A stretch of DNA of 64,000 nucleotides. Source: Haemophilus sp. HMSC068C11 (lineage in GTDB: Bacteria; Pseudomonadota; Gammaproteobacteria; Enterobacterales; Pasteurellaceae). Of this stretch, positions 53,672 to 63,687 are shown in pieces. Positions within the stretch are counted from its first letter, which is position 1, and every line of letters begins with the position of its first letter. Below the pieces are notes generated by a model. It saw only the letters and a program-made list of their open reading frames with translations. It was not told the origin of the DNA and ran no database searches. A program made the position numbers and the translations under genes. Location of the stretch: the NCBI RefSeq assembly GCF_001815355.1, contig NZ_KV820360.1:109716-173715 (forward strand), in the 5' to 3' direction.

Positions 53672-53708
53672 AACCTTATTTATTCTAAAAATAAATAAGG
53701 TTTTTTAT
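53672..53708 (+). terminator. Terminator after the small periplasmic protein gene
   Basis: AACCTTATTTATT/AATAAATAAGGTT arms with a 5-base loop and T6 lie about 25 bases past the stop. Confidence 0.8.
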
Positions 53709-53787
53709 TGCTCAATAATCTACCCAATCCTCTGTAGTTCCTTTATAATTTCATTTTTAATTTAACTTAAAAGCTCAATTAGTCATT

Positions 53788-54886
53788 ATGTTTGAAATTA
53801 ATCCAATCAAAAACAAAATTGCCGACCTTTCCGAGCGCACCTCCGTGCTTCGGGGGTATCTTTGACTTCGATGCCAAAGTTGAGCGTTTAGAAGAAGTCA
53901 ATGCCGAATTAGAACAACCTGATGTATGGAACGAACCTGAAAAAGCCCAAGCGCTTGGTAAAGAACGCGTTTCACTTGAACAAGTAGTTGATACCATCAA
54001 AAACTTAGAACAAGGTTTAGAGGATGTTGAAGGTCTTCTTGAATTAGCCGTTGAGGCGGAAGATGAAGAAACCTTCAGTGAAGCCGTTGCTGAATTAGAC
54101 GAACTTGAACAACAACTTGCCAAATTAGAATTCCGACGCATGTTTAGTGGTGAACATGATGCATGCGATTGTTATGTCGATTTACAAGCGGGATCAGGCG
54201 GTACAGAAGCACAAGACTGGACGGAAATGTTACTTCGTATGTACCTTCGCTGGGCTGAAAGCAAAGGCTTTAAAACAGAATTAATGGAAGTCTCTGATGG
54301 CGATGTGGCGGGTTTAAAATCAGCGACAATTCGTGTCAGTGGAGAATATGCTTTCGGTTGGTTACGCACAGAAACCGGTATTCATCGTTTAGTGCGCAAA
54401 AGTCCATTCGACTCCAATAACCGTCGTCATACATCATTTGCAGCAGCTTTTGTTTATCCTGAAATTGATGACGATATTGATATTGAAATCAATCCGGCTG
54501 ATTTACGTATTGACGTTTATCGAGCATCAGGTGCGGGTGGTCAGCACGTCAATAAAACTGAAAGTGCGGTGCGTATTACTCACATGCCAAGTGGAATTGT
54601 TGTGCAATGTCAAAACGATCGTTCTCAACACAAAAATAAAGATCAAGCCATGAAGCAGTTAAAAGCAAAATTGTATGAGCTTGAGTTACAAAAGAAAAAT
54701 GCGGACAAACAAGCGATGGAGGATAATAAATCTGATATCGGCTGGGGTAGCCAAATTCGTTCTTATGTGTTAGATGATGCACGTATTAAGGATCTCCGCA
54801 CAGGCGTTGAAAATCGTAATACACAAGCTGTACTGGATGGCGATCTTGATCGATTTATTGAAGCAAGCTTGAAGGCAGGACTTTAA
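53788..54886 (+). CDS. prfB: Peptide chain release factor 2 (programmed +1 frameshift)
   Basis: The gene starts at ATG 53788 ([14 protein letters not shown]). Codon 26 is TGA at 53863-53865 in the setting CGG GGG TAT CTT TGA C, the classic RF2 autoregulatory +1 shift site with an internal Shine-Dalgarno GGGGG. After the shift the frame continues [16 protein letters not shown] to 54886, about 365 residues in all. The stop-codon-reading tripeptide is SPF (RKSPFDSNN) and the catalytic GGQ is in [16 protein letters not shown]2 reads UGA and UAA; low RF2 lets the ribosome shift and make more RF2. Simple ORF calling would mis-start it at 53792. Confidence 0.97.
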
Positions 54887-54900
54887 TCATATCTTGATAC

Positions 54901-54934
54901 AAAAAAGTGCGGTCAATTTTAACCGCACTTTTTT
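54901..54934. terminator. Paired uptake-sequence bidirectional terminator after prfB
   Basis: AAAAAAGTGCGGT/ACCGCACTTTTTT arms serve prfB and the converging ycjF. Confidence 0.85.
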
Positions 54935-54935
54935 A

Positions 54936-56003
54936 TTACACCTCTTCTTTTTCTTTCAGTTTATTCTTGCCTAGCACTGTATCCTTCATCACTGTCAGCA
55001 ATTCTTTTTGAATATGAGAAAGCTTTGGTTTTTCTGCTTTATCAAACGCCAGTGGGCGACAAAACTCCATAGCTTTAATGCCCAATCTAGCCGTCAACAA
55101 TCCCACGCCAATCCCCTGCGCTGCTCGTGCAGAAAGTTTCGCGGTAATATCTTGCGAAAGCCAATCCATCCCTAAATCTTGCACGATTTCAGTTGCACCC
55201 GCAAAAGCAAGATTCACCAATACCATTCTGAGCAAACGAAGACGGGTAAAATACCCAAGCTCAATCCCATAAATCGCTACAATTTTATTGATTAAACGAA
55301 TATTGCGCCACGCAATAAAAAACATATCAATCACAGCTAAAGGACTAATTGCCACAATCACCGCGGATTCTGCCGACATTTTCGTAATCAGTTTTTTCGC
55401 TTTTTTATCAAAAGACTGTAACACAGTTTTACTAAACAAATGGGTGACTTCACGAGCAGAATAACTTTCATTCAGCTGTTTTTCCCATTGAACAATAGAG
55501 GGATGTTGAGAATCCAATTTTAAGGTATCAGCAATCGATAAACACAAGGCTTTTCCTTTCTCGCTATCCTGTTCAGAAAAAACTTGATGATTTTTAACCG
55601 CACTTTCACCAATTAATCGCTGACTTTGTTCTTGTAAATTCAAACGCTTTTTGAGTTTCACCAAACGTCGCCATTCTGCGATGATTTCAGATAAACCAAA
55701 CAGCACTACCACAAAACTTACCAAGGCAAAAGCAAGGTAAATCCATTGTTGGTTTTGATAACTGTCCCAAATCCATTGAACAGATTGCGCAACCGTCGCA
55801 CCTAAAAATAAAAGTGCGGTCAATTTCAACGCTGTTTTCCAACCACTGGATTTAGGCTTCACAATTTGCTCAAATTGCTCGTCCAACAACTCCCCTTCTA
55901 AAGGTTCATTATCGATAGTTGTTTCAACATTATAAAATTCCTGCTTAGGCAGAATTTCTTCCTCTTCGGGTTGTTGAGATTGTGTGAAAATTTGTTTTGT
56001 CAT
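54936..56003 (-). CDS. ycjF: YcjF/TIGR01620 family inner membrane protein
   Basis: 355 residues from ATG 56003 (MTKQIFTQSQQPEEEE), with GGAAAGAATA before it. An acidic cytoplasmic N-terminus is followed by two close membrane helices (WKTALKLTALLFLGATVAQS; WIYLAFALVSFVVVLFGLSE) and further C-terminal hydrophobic segments, as in the UPF0283/YcjF family. It normally follows ycjX in one operon and is linked to envelope stress responses. Here ycjX is 2.6 kb away on the same strand with four unrelated genes between. Confidence 0.85.
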   Translation of the reverse strand: MTKQIFTQSQQPEEEEILPKQEFYNVETTIDNEPLEGELLDEQFEQIVKPKSSGWKTALKLTALLFLGATVAQSVQWIWDSYQNQQWIYLAFALVSFVVVLFGLSEIIAEWRRLVKLKKRLNLQEQSQRLIGESAVKNHQVFSEQDSEKGKALCLSIADTLKLDSQHPSIVQWEKQLNESYSAREVTHLFSKTVLQSFDKKAKKLITKMSAESAVIVAISPLAVIDMFFIAWRNIRLINKIVAIYGIELGYFTRLRLLRMVLVNLAFAGATEIVQDLGMDWLSQDITAKLSARAAQGIGVGLLTARLGIKAMEFCRPLAFDKAEKPKLSHIQKELLTVMKDTVLGKNKLKEKEEV

Positions 56004-56180
56004 TATTCTTTCCAATAAAAATAGAAACGGTATTTTACTTCAAATTTCTTTAGCAAATCTTAAATGGCTGAAATAAAAAAGCAATATTGACTAGAAAATA
56101 AAATGAGCTACTATAGTCATGTCCACAATTAGTTTATCTAATGTGTTAAGTTTTAACTGTTAACTAAGAAGGATCTTTTC

Positions 56181-57287
56181 ATGAAGAAATTTATCGCCAC
56201 TGCGGTGCTCTCCGCATGTTCTATGGCTTATGCCAATACCGACATTCCAAACTACAATACCGATTCTCATCTGTATGAATTCACTCAAACTTATGATTTA
56301 GTTGCGCCAAAAGGTTCGCAAGGACAAGCGAATCTGTGGGTGCCTTTACCGTTTAATGGCGAGTATCAACAGGTAAAATCTATCCATTTTGAAGGTAACT
56401 ATTTGGATGCCTATGTGACAGAAAACAACAAATATGGTGCGAAAACGCTCTTTGCGACTTGGGATAAAGATGCACAAAAACGCGATTTAAAAATCACAAT
56501 GGTGATCGAAACCAAAGATCGTGAGCCAATGGTTAAAGGTGCATTAACGAATTACAAGCCACCAAAAGATGTTCAGTATTCTGTTGATGTACAAGAATAT
56601 TTAAAACCGACTCAACATATTAAAACTGATGGTATAGTGAAACAGTTCGCTGATAAAATTGTGGGTACTGAAACTAATCCATTGAAAAAAGCTGAGTTGA
56701 TTCACCAATGGATTGTCAATAATATGGAACGTGACAATTCTGTTTTAGGCTGTGGCGATGGTAATGTAGAAAAAATTCTAACCACGGGTGTGTTAAAAGG
56801 TAAATGTACTGATATTAACTCCGTTTTCGTTGCACTTGCTCGTGCCAGCGGTATTCCTGCTCGTGAAATTTTCGGTATTCGTTTAGGTGCGGCAGATAAA
56901 ATGGGCAAATATTCCAAAGGTGCATTCGGTAGTGCGGACGAACATGGCGTAGCAAACGTAAGCGGTGGTCAGCATTGTCGTGCTGAATTCTATCTTGCTG
57001 GATTCGGCTGGGTGCCTGTTGATTCTGCCGACGTGGCAAAAATGCGTTTAGCGGAGAAAAAATCTGTTGATGATCAGGATACACAAGCTGTTGCCAAATA
57101 CTTATTCGGTAACTGGGAAGCAAACTGGGTTGGCTTTAACCATGCGCGTGACTTCGATTTATATCCGCAACCAGAACTTGCTCCACTCAATAACTTTGGC
57201 TATCCGTATGCCGAAGTCGGTGGTGACCCGTTAAATTCCTTTGACCCGAAAGAATTTAAATATGACTACATCTCTAAAAAGCTCTAA
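56181..57287 (+). CDS. Exported transglutaminase-like cysteine protease-fold protein
   Basis: 368 residues with a signal peptide ([18 protein letters not shown]). The transglutaminase core has the Cys in [20 protein letters not shown], the His in [20 protein letters not shown] and the Asp in VDSADVAK. An N-terminal beta domain precedes it. Such proteins are usually papain-fold peptidases or peptide-handling proteins. The next two genes encode MerT- and MerP-like metal proteins, the first overlapping it by 26 bases, so this is a three-gene operon. A link to metal handling is inferred only from position. Confidence 0.82.
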   Translation: MKKFIATAVLSACSMAYANTDIPNYNTDSHLYEFTQTYDLVAPKGSQGQANLWVPLPFNGEYQQVKSIHFEGNYLDAYVTENNKYGAKTLFATWDKDAQKRDLKITMVIETKDREPMVKGALTNYKPPKDVQYSVDVQEYLKPTQHIKTDGIVKQFADKIVGTETNPLKKAELIHQWIVNNMERDNSVLGCGDGNVEKILTTGVLKGKCTDINSVFVALARASGIPAREIFGIRLGAADKMGKYSKGAFGSADEHGVANVSGGQHCRAEFYLAGFGWVPVDSADVAKMRLAEKKSVDDQDTQAVAKYLFGNWEANWVGFNHARDFDLYPQPELAPLNNFGYPYAEVGGDPLNSFDPKEFKYDYISKKL

Positions 57288-57624
57288 TAAATCTTTTTGG
57301 GTTGCGATTGCCACCGCGCTAAGTGCTGCGGTGGCTTCAACATTGTGTTGTATTGCGCCTTTAATCTATTTAGTATTTGGCGTGTCATCCACATGGTTGA
57401 TTGGCTTGGGTCAATATGATTATTTACGCATTCCGATGCTTATCGTTTCATTATGCGCCTTTGCCTACGGTTTTTGGTTGTTAATGTTTTCCAAAAAAAT
57501 CATTTGCAGCAAATACATTTCCCGTAAAAAGCTCATTGTTTTGTATTGGATTGTATTTATCGTCATGCTCTTTTTCTTAACTTATCCAACCATTTTACCG
57601 TGGATTTTAGAACTGGCTAACTAG
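57262..57624 (+). CDS. MerT-like heavy-metal transport membrane protein
   Basis: 120 residues from ATG 57262; the frame reaches a TTG at 57241. It has three membrane helices with a vicinal cysteine pair in the first ([16 protein letters not shown]), the hallmark of MerT-type mercuric ion transporters, and a further Cys in KKIICSKY. It overlaps the transglutaminase-like gene and is followed by a MerP-like gene. No MerA reductase or MerR regulator is near, so mercury detoxification is unproven; copper or another soft metal is possible. Confidence 0.78.
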   Translation: MTTSLKSSNKSFWVAIATALSAAVASTLCCIAPLIYLVFGVSSTWLIGLGQYDYLRIPMLIVSLCAFAYGFWLLMFSKKIICSKYISRKKLIVLYWIVFIVMLFFLTYPTILPWILELAN

Positions 57625-57633
57625 GAACAAAAA

Positions 57634-57912
57634 ATGAAGAAATTAACGACCGCACTTTTACTTTCATTATTCACCTTCTCTATCGCTCAGGCGGAAGAAA
57701 CAAAGCAAGTTGTGCTAAAAGTGAATGAAATGAACTGCCAGCTTTGTGCTTATTTAGTAAATAAAGAGTTACGCAATATTGATGGCGTGATTTCCACTAA
57801 AGCCTCCATTAAAGATAGAACTGTGAGTGTTGTGGAAGATCCAAAAGTTTCTGATGAGCAATTGATTAATGCGATTCATAAATTGGAATATACGGCGGAA
57901 GTGATTAAGTAA
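57634..57912 (+). CDS. MerP/HMA-domain periplasmic metal-binding protein
   Basis: 92 residues with a signal peptide (MKKLTTALLLSLFTFSIAQA) and one heavy-metal-associated domain with the motif MNCQLC (V-N-E-M-N-C-Q-L-C). It would pass a soft metal ion to the MerT-like partner, nine bases upstream. An uptake core lies in the signal-peptide region (GACCGCACTTTTA). Confidence 0.85.
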   Translation: MKKLTTALLLSLFTFSIAQAEETKQVVLKVNEMNCQLCAYLVNKELRNIDGVISTKASIKDRTVSVVEDPKVSDEQLINAIHKLEYTAEVIK

Positions 57913-57925
57913 CGTGATAAAAAAT

Positions 57926-57957
57926 AAAAATGCGGTCAATTTTGACCGCACTTTTTT
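57926..57957. terminator. Paired uptake-sequence terminator between the mer-like operon and sodC
   Basis: AAATGCGGTCAA/TTGACCGCACTTT arms (one mismatch to the uptake core on the left) with A and T tracts serve converging genes. Confidence 0.75.
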
Positions 57958-57974
57958 ATCTTTCGATAATCGAC

Positions 57975-58538
57975 TTATTTAATCACGCCACATGCCATAC
58001 GTGGGCCGCCACCGCCAAGTGGAGCTGGATGATCTGAGTGGTTATCGCCACCTGCGTGAATCATAATAGAATGGCCACGAACTTCATCTAATTTTTTAAG
58101 ACGTGGCGCTAAAACAGGGTTAGTTGCTGTACCATCATGTAATACAGTTAAAGCCGGTAAGTCACCTAAGTGAGCATCATCTTGCCATGGGTAACCATGT
58201 TGTTTTGCGCCTTTAGGATCCCAGTGACCGCCAGCTGCTAAACCTGCTGTTAATTTACCGTCTTTTTCTTTTGGATCACAGCTTGGATTTTCATGAATGT
58301 GGAAACCATGTAAACCTTCAGCTAAACCTTGTAGATTTGGTGTAAACACTAAACCATAATTTGATTCAGTAATAGTTACAGTCCCTACATCTTTGTTACC
58401 ATTTGCAGGATCTAATTGTTGTACTTTTACTTCGATAGAAGGACCTGCTGGTTTTGCCATATGGTCATGTGCATTTGCCACGCCAGCAGCACAAATTCCG
58501 CTGATTGCTAATGCTAAGAGAGTTTTCATTTTCATCAT
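57975..58538 (-). CDS. sodC: Periplasmic Cu,Zn superoxide dismutase
   Basis: 187 residues from ATG 58538, just after AAGGAGCTT; the frame is open to 58565. It has a signal peptide ([23 protein letters not shown]). Metal ligands look intact: [31 protein letters not shown] and [15 protein letters not shown]. The disulfide cysteines are present (NPSCDP and RMACGVI). It removes superoxide in the periplasm. H. influenzae is known to carry an inactive SodC with a histidine changed, whereas that of H. parainfluenzae is active. A His-rich start (HDHM) may aid metal capture. Confidence 0.94.
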   Translation of the reverse strand: MMKMKTLLALAISGICAAGVANAHDHMAKPAGPSIEVKVQQLDPANGNKDVGTVTITESNYGLVFTPNLQGLAEGLHGFHIHENPSCDPKEKDGKLTAGLAAGGHWDPKGAKQHGYPWQDDAHLGDLPALTVLHDGTATNPVLAPRLKKLDEVRGHSIMIHAGGDNHSDHPAPLGGGGPRMACGVIK

Positions 58539-58644
58539 AAGCTCCTTTACTTTAGAAAGACTCAAATTGATTCTACCTAAATACCAATAAAAAAATAGTG
58601 GTTTATATTAAGTATTTGACAATTAAATTGATTTGATTTTTCTA

Positions 58645-60054
58645 TCAATCAAACCTATCCGCCAATAAAAACTGTAAGACGGCATCCATTCTTAAATGCG
58701 GGATACTTTCACCTTGTTGTAAAACTTGAGGTTCAAAGGAATCAAAATCAAAAGATTGTTTTGACCAGAACTCTGCATTAGGTAGTTTACTTGGTACAGA
58801 CCCTGGATAAAGCGTAATAAGTTGCTTATCTAAAGAACGCACACCTTGAATAGCTTTGATTTGTTTACCGTTTTGATTAACTAAAACCTGTTTAGTCGCA
58901 CGAATAGCAGCAATTGCCGTGTATTCTGTATCAATCCCTTCAAATTCCACATGACGACCACCCTCTTGCACCAATTGACGCATCAGGCTGATTAAGTTTT
59001 GAATTTGATCTGTCGTAATATGATCGGCTTTTGTTGCCACAAACATGAGCTTATCAATATTCGGGGAAAACAAGCGATTAAGCAAATTACGTTTGCCATA
59101 ATGGAAATTTTTGAAAAGCTGATTAAGCCCTATTTGCATATCAATAAAAGCTTGTTGACTATGATTCAGTGGCGTTAAGCAATCGGCTAAAATCACTTGA
59201 CGATCAAAAGTCGAAAAATAATTTTCATAAAAACCTTTCACCACTTTATTGCGATAATAATCATATCGCTTATTTAGTACCGCAAAATAGCTATTGGATT
59301 TTGTTTCTCTTTTCAGTTTTTGCCATTGCTCTTCCGACAAATGCAATAACGGGAAAAATTGCAATACAGGCGCACCTTCTAATTCGCCTGGTAAGACAAA
59401 TCGGCCTGGTTGGATAAACTGCATTCCTTCAGATTTGCAGGAAAGCAAATAATCAGTATAAGATTTTGCAATCTGCGCTAAAACATCTTCATTGATGACC
59501 GCACTTAGGTCGAGTTTTTTTAGTTTCTCCAACCAATCTTGCGCAAACTGTTGACGAATACCCGATGTAATTTTGGCTTGTTCAAGTGACCATTGTTGAA
59601 AGTCTAAATTCAGCAAAGGTAAATCCAATAGCCATTCACCGGGATAATCAAAAATATCTAAATATAATGTGCCACGCTCTTTAAAATGACGAAGTAAACC
59701 TGATTGGCGTTCAAAACGGATAGCAAGGCGTGTTTCACTTACCCCTCGAGTAGATTGGCACCATTGTGGAGGATTATTCATTAAATCATTGAGATTCGCT
59801 TCATAATCAAAACGTGGAATACTTAAATCCTGCTGAGGTACACGTTTCACGGCCAAAATAGATTGATTTCGGGCAGCCTCAAATAAAGGGAGATGAACAT
59901 TTTCCTCTTGATTAATATGTAACAATTGATTAATCAAACTTGTAATAAAGGCTGTTTTACCGCTTCGACTTAGCCCTGTCACAGCCAAACGCAAAGTGCG
60001 GTCAAATCCACGATTAATTATTTGATTAATTTCCCGATTAATTGATTTAAACAT
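58645..60054 (-). CDS. ycjX: YcjX family P-loop protein
   Basis: 469 residues, conserved ATP/GTP-binding protein. Walker A is TGLSRSGKTAF near residue 29 and a G-protein-like DYPGEWLLDLP follows. MFVATKADHIT resembles the NKxD-type base-recognition motif. It is next to sapA, its neighbour in H. influenzae, and is normally followed by ycjF. Implicated in envelope and phage-shock-like responses in other gammaproteobacteria; exact role unknown. Confidence 0.9.
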   Translation of the reverse strand: MFKSINREINQIINRGFDRTLRLAVTGLSRSGKTAFITSLINQLLHINQEENVHLPLFEAARNQSILAVKRVPQQDLSIPRFDYEANLNDLMNNPPQWCQSTRGVSETRLAIRFERQSGLLRHFKERGTLYLDIFDYPGEWLLDLPLLNLDFQQWSLEQAKITSGIRQQFAQDWLEKLKKLDLSAVINEDVLAQIAKSYTDYLLSCKSEGMQFIQPGRFVLPGELEGAPVLQFFPLLHLSEEQWQKLKRETKSNSYFAVLNKRYDYYRNKVVKGFYENYFSTFDRQVILADCLTPLNHSQQAFIDMQIGLNQLFKNFHYGKRNLLNRLFSPNIDKLMFVATKADHITTDQIQNLISLMRQLVQEGGRHVEFEGIDTEYTAIAAIRATKQVLVNQNGKQIKAIQGVRSLDKQLITLYPGSVPSKLPNAEFWSKQSFDFDSFEPQVLQQGESIPHLRMDAVLQFLLADRFD

Positions 60055-60141
60055 ATCCTAAAATCCAATAACTAGCCATTTTTGCCAAGATATTTTACAA
60101 TTCACTCAATTTATCACAAAACGGTCTTTAATAATAAAGCT

Positions 60142-61842
60142 ATGTTACGTCGAAATGTCACTTTTTGTTTTTTATTGTGTGGGTTGAGCCAAATTAATCT
60201 GGCACAAGCCGCGCCAAGCATACCCAAAATGCTGACAGAAAATGGCTTAACATACTGCACGAATGCATCAGGCTTTTCCTTTAATCCGCAAACTGCCGAT
60301 GCGGGCACCAGTATGAATGTGGTGACGGAGCAAATTTATAACAAATTGTTTGATATTAAAGACCACAGTGCAGCACTTGTTCCTGTGTTAGCGCAATCCT
60401 ATTCTATTTCATCTGATGGAAAACAAATTCTTATTAATCTTCGTAAAGGGGTGAAATTCCATCATACCTCTTGGTTTACACCAACACGAGACTTTAATGC
60501 AGAAGATGTCGTCTTTTCGATTAATCGTGTTTTAGGGCATGATACTTATCTGCCTACACTTTCAGATGATGTGGTCACCTACAAAAATCCGCAATATAAA
60601 ATTTTCCACGAGCAAGCCAAAAAGGTTCACTTTCCGTATTTCGAAAGTATTAAGCTCAATCAAAAAATTAAAAGCATCACGGCAACGAATCCTTATCAGG
60701 TCAAAATTGACCTGTTTGAACCCGATGCCTCAATTCTGTCGCATCTTGCCAGTCAATACTCTATTATTTTCTCGCAAGAATATGCGTATCAATTAAGTGC
60801 CGATGATAATCTCACCCAATTGGACACCCACCCTGTTGGCACAGGCCCTTATCAAGTGAAAGATTACGTTTATAACCAATATGTTCGCTTGGTACGCAAT
60901 GAGGATTATTGGAAAAAAGAAGCCAAAATTAAAAATATTATTGTAGATCTTTCGGCGGATCGTACGGGACGTTTAATTAAATTCTTTAATAATGAATGTC
61001 AAATCGCGTCTTATCCTGAAGTTAGCCAACTCGGTTTGTTAAGCGAAAAGGACGACCGTTATTATCTGCAATCTACGGATGGAATGAACTTGGCCTATTT
61101 GGCTTTCAATTTCCAAAAGCCATTAATGCAGGATAAAACCATTCGCCAAGCCATTTCACAAAGCTTAAACCGTTTTAGAATTGTGCGAAATATTTACCAC
61201 AACACGGCAACGGTGGCGAATAACATTATTCCTGAAATTTCTTGGGCTTCGGCAATTAATACGCCCGATTTTCCTTATGATTATCAGCCTGCAGAAGCAG
61301 AGAAAACATTACGCGATAAAAAACTCACGTTAAATATGTGGGTGATGAATGAAGAGCAAGTGTATAACCCAGCCCCAATTAAAATGGCGGAGCTCATTAA
61401 ATGGGATTTAGCCAAAGCCGGCGTGGATGTTAAAGTGCGGTCAGTCACACGTACATATTTAATCGAACAATTACGCAAAGGCACAGAAGATTACGATTTA
61501 ATCTTAACGGGTTGGCTTGCTGGAAACCTTGATCCTGACGGTTTTATGCGTCCGATTTTAAGTTGTGATACGCAAAATGAAATCACGAATTTATCAAATT
61601 GGTGTAATCCTGAATTTGATAAGATGATGAATCGTGCGCTGGCGACCAATCATTTATATGAGCGCTCTAAAGCATATAACAATGCACAAGACCTCATCTT
61701 GAACGAATTGCCTATTGTGCCAATTGCAAACGTCAAACGACTTTTGGTCGCTCGCGGCAATGTTAAAGGAATCGAGATGACCCCATTTGGTAGCATCAAT
61801 TTTTCTACCTTGTATTTCATGAAAAATAAGGAGAATAAATAA
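60142..61842 (+). CDS. sapA: Peptide transport periplasmic protein SapA
   Basis: 566 residues from ATG 60142 (MLRRNVTFCFLLCGLSQINL, AQA cleavage); the frame reaches back to a TTG at 60082 without support. It is an SBP family 5 (DppA/OppA-like) binding protein: TSMNVVTEQIYNKLFDI, DGKQILINLRKGVKFHHT, HPVGTGPYQVKDY. In H. influenzae SapA binds antimicrobial peptides and haem and is needed for survival in the host. First of sapABCD(F). Confidence 0.94.
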   Translation: MLRRNVTFCFLLCGLSQINLAQAAPSIPKMLTENGLTYCTNASGFSFNPQTADAGTSMNVVTEQIYNKLFDIKDHSAALVPVLAQSYSISSDGKQILINLRKGVKFHHTSWFTPTRDFNAEDVVFSINRVLGHDTYLPTLSDDVVTYKNPQYKIFHEQAKKVHFPYFESIKLNQKIKSITATNPYQVKIDLFEPDASILSHLASQYSIIFSQEYAYQLSADDNLTQLDTHPVGTGPYQVKDYVYNQYVRLVRNEDYWKKEAKIKNIIVDLSADRTGRLIKFFNNECQIASYPEVSQLGLLSEKDDRYYLQSTDGMNLAYLAFNFQKPLMQDKTIRQAISQSLNRFRIVRNIYHNTATVANNIIPEISWASAINTPDFPYDYQPAEAEKTLRDKKLTLNMWVMNEEQVYNPAPIKMAELIKWDLAKAGVDVKVRSVTRTYLIEQLRKGTEDYDLILTGWLAGNLDPDGFMRPILSCDTQNEITNLSNWCNPEFDKMMNRALATNHLYERSKAYNNAQDLILNELPIVPIANVKRLLVARGNVKGIEMTPFGSINFSTLYFMKNKENK

Positions 61843-62807
61843 TGCTCGTTTCAGCGATCCGTCATGTGATTTGGGTAAGCATTTTATTATTGATTTTATC
61901 CGTATTAAGTTTTGTGATTTTAATGCGAGATCCGCTCAACACCGATCTTGTCACAAATAACATTTATAGTGCTTATTATCATTACCTTACATCATTGTTA
62001 CAGGGCGATTTAGGGATTACCTATAACGGCGGAGAATCCTTAAAAGATTTAATTTTTACGGTATTGCCACCCACATTAGAACTCTGTTTTACTGCGCTCT
62101 TATTAGCTTGTATCTTAGGTATTCCTCTCGGTGTATTAAGTGCGGTCTATAATCAACGTGTTTTTTCACGTACATTGCAGAGTATATCCAATGTTGGTTT
62201 GTCTATTCCGATTTTCTGGTTTGCCCCAATTTTGCTTTATGTAGCAGCGATTCAAAGCTGGGAGATCGCAGCCATTGGGCAATATAATTTACTCTATGAA
62301 ATCAAACCTATCACGGGTTTCCCTATTATTGATGTGTGTTTTGTAGATGTGCCTTACCGAACTAAAATCGTACAAAATGTTTTACAACATCTAGCCTTGC
62401 CTACATTAGTGCTTTGTATTCTGCCGAGCATGGAATTTATCCGCATCATTCAGCAACGGGCAGATTATTTACTTCAACAAGAATATGCTAAAGCGGCAGC
62501 AACACGTGGCTGGTCAAAATGGACGATTTTAAGACGTTATGTTTTCCGCAATACTTTTCCATTATTGATTCCACAACTTACGCGTGTATTTACCTTAGTG
62601 TTAACGCAATGTATGTTGGTTGAGACGGTATTAGGCTGGCCAGGAATTGGACGTTGGCTCATTGATGCCGTAACCCAACAAGATTACAACAGTATTTCTG
62701 CCGGTGTCGTGGTAATTGGTATTTGTATCATTATTATTGATACCTTCGCCAAGTTGCTCATGTTTGTATTAGATCCATTGAATAAGAAGGGCTGGTATGC
62801 AAGATAG
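61842..62807 (+). CDS. sapB: Peptide transport permease SapB
   Basis: 321 residues with about six membrane helices and the ABC-permease cytoplasmic EAA-type loop (EYAKAAATRGWSKWTILRRY). Starts on the last base of sapA (TAATG). Forms the inner-membrane channel with SapC. Confidence 0.94.
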   Translation: MLVSAIRHVIWVSILLLILSVLSFVILMRDPLNTDLVTNNIYSAYYHYLTSLLQGDLGITYNGGESLKDLIFTVLPPTLELCFTALLLACILGIPLGVLSAVYNQRVFSRTLQSISNVGLSIPIFWFAPILLYVAAIQSWEIAAIGQYNLLYEIKPITGFPIIDVCFVDVPYRTKIVQNVLQHLALPTLVLCILPSMEFIRIIQQRADYLLQQEYAKAAATRGWSKWTILRRYVFRNTFPLLIPQLTRVFTLVLTQCMLVETVLGWPGIGRWLIDAVTQQDYNSISAGVVVIGICIIIIDTFAKLLMFVLDPLNKKGWYAR

Positions 62808-63684
62808 AGAACCTGATGAATTTCGCGAAAGCACCTCCTTCTTTCAGATTTGGTTGCTTTTCCGTCAGAATCGCGTGGCATTATTCTGTTTCTATTTATT
62901 TTGTCTTCTGATTTTGACCGCACTTTTTCCTAAACTCATTATGCCTTATAGCGAAAGCATGGAGTTTGTAGGAGAAGAACTCATGCCGCCATCTTGGGTA
63001 GAAAAAGGTCGTATTGCTTTTTTCTTTGGTACCGATGATCTTGGGCGTGATGTACTCAGTCGATTAATTATGGGCACACAATATACTCTCGGTTCCTCTC
63101 TTTTAGTGGTCATTGCTGTGGCAATTATTGGTGGCGCATTAGGTATTCTTGCCGGTATGTCAGAAGGGATTAAATCTCGTTTCTTAGGCCATATTTTTGA
63201 TGCGTTTTTGTCTATCCCCATTTTGTTGATTGCTATTATTATTTCTACGTTAATGGAACCGAGCTTAATAAATGCCATGTTTGCCACTATGTTGGCTATT
63301 TTGCCGTATTTTGTCCATGCGATTTATCAAGCGATTCAACAAGAACTAAAGAAAGACTATGTACTCTTACTGAAATTAGATGGTATTTCAAACTGGGAAT
63401 TATTAAAAACTACAATCTTGCCAAATATTAGTGTCGTCTATACGCAAGAAATTTCTCGAGCATTTGTGGTCGCTATTTTAGATATTACAGCTCTCAGCTT
63501 TATTTCTCTAGGTGCACAACGTCCAATGCCAGAATGGGGCGCAATGATTAAAGATTCATTAGAATTAATTTATCTTGCACCATGGACAGTTTTATTACCG
63601 GGCTTTGCTATTATTTTCACCATTTTATTAAGCATTATTTTTACTAACGGATTGTGTAAAGCAATCAATAAATACTACGAGTAA
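62797..63684 (+). CDS. sapC: Peptide transport permease SapC
   Basis: 295 residues. An N-terminal cytoplasmic tail and first helix are followed by DppC-like FFGTDDLGRDVLSRLIMGTQ and an EAA-type loop (KDYVLLLKLDGISNWELLKT). It overlaps sapB by 11 bases. An uptake core (ACCGCACTT) is in the first helix region near 62918. Confidence 0.94.
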   Translation: MQDREPDEFRESTSFFQIWLLFRQNRVALFCFYLFCLLILTALFPKLIMPYSESMEFVGEELMPPSWVEKGRIAFFFGTDDLGRDVLSRLIMGTQYTLGSSLLVVIAVAIIGGALGILAGMSEGIKSRFLGHIFDAFLSIPILLIAIIISTLMEPSLINAMFATMLAILPYFVHAIYQAIQQELKKDYVLLLKLDGISNWELLKTTILPNISVVYTQEISRAFVVAILDITALSFISLGAQRPMPEWGAMIKDSLELIYLAPWTVLLPGFAIIFTILLSIIFTNGLCKAINKYYE

Positions 63685-63687
63685 CCC

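Noticed and set aside
53792-53865. prfB starting at 53792 in the +1 frame
   Set aside because: The real start is ATG 53788 with a programmed shift at TGA 53863; the upstream +1 frame is not RF2-like.
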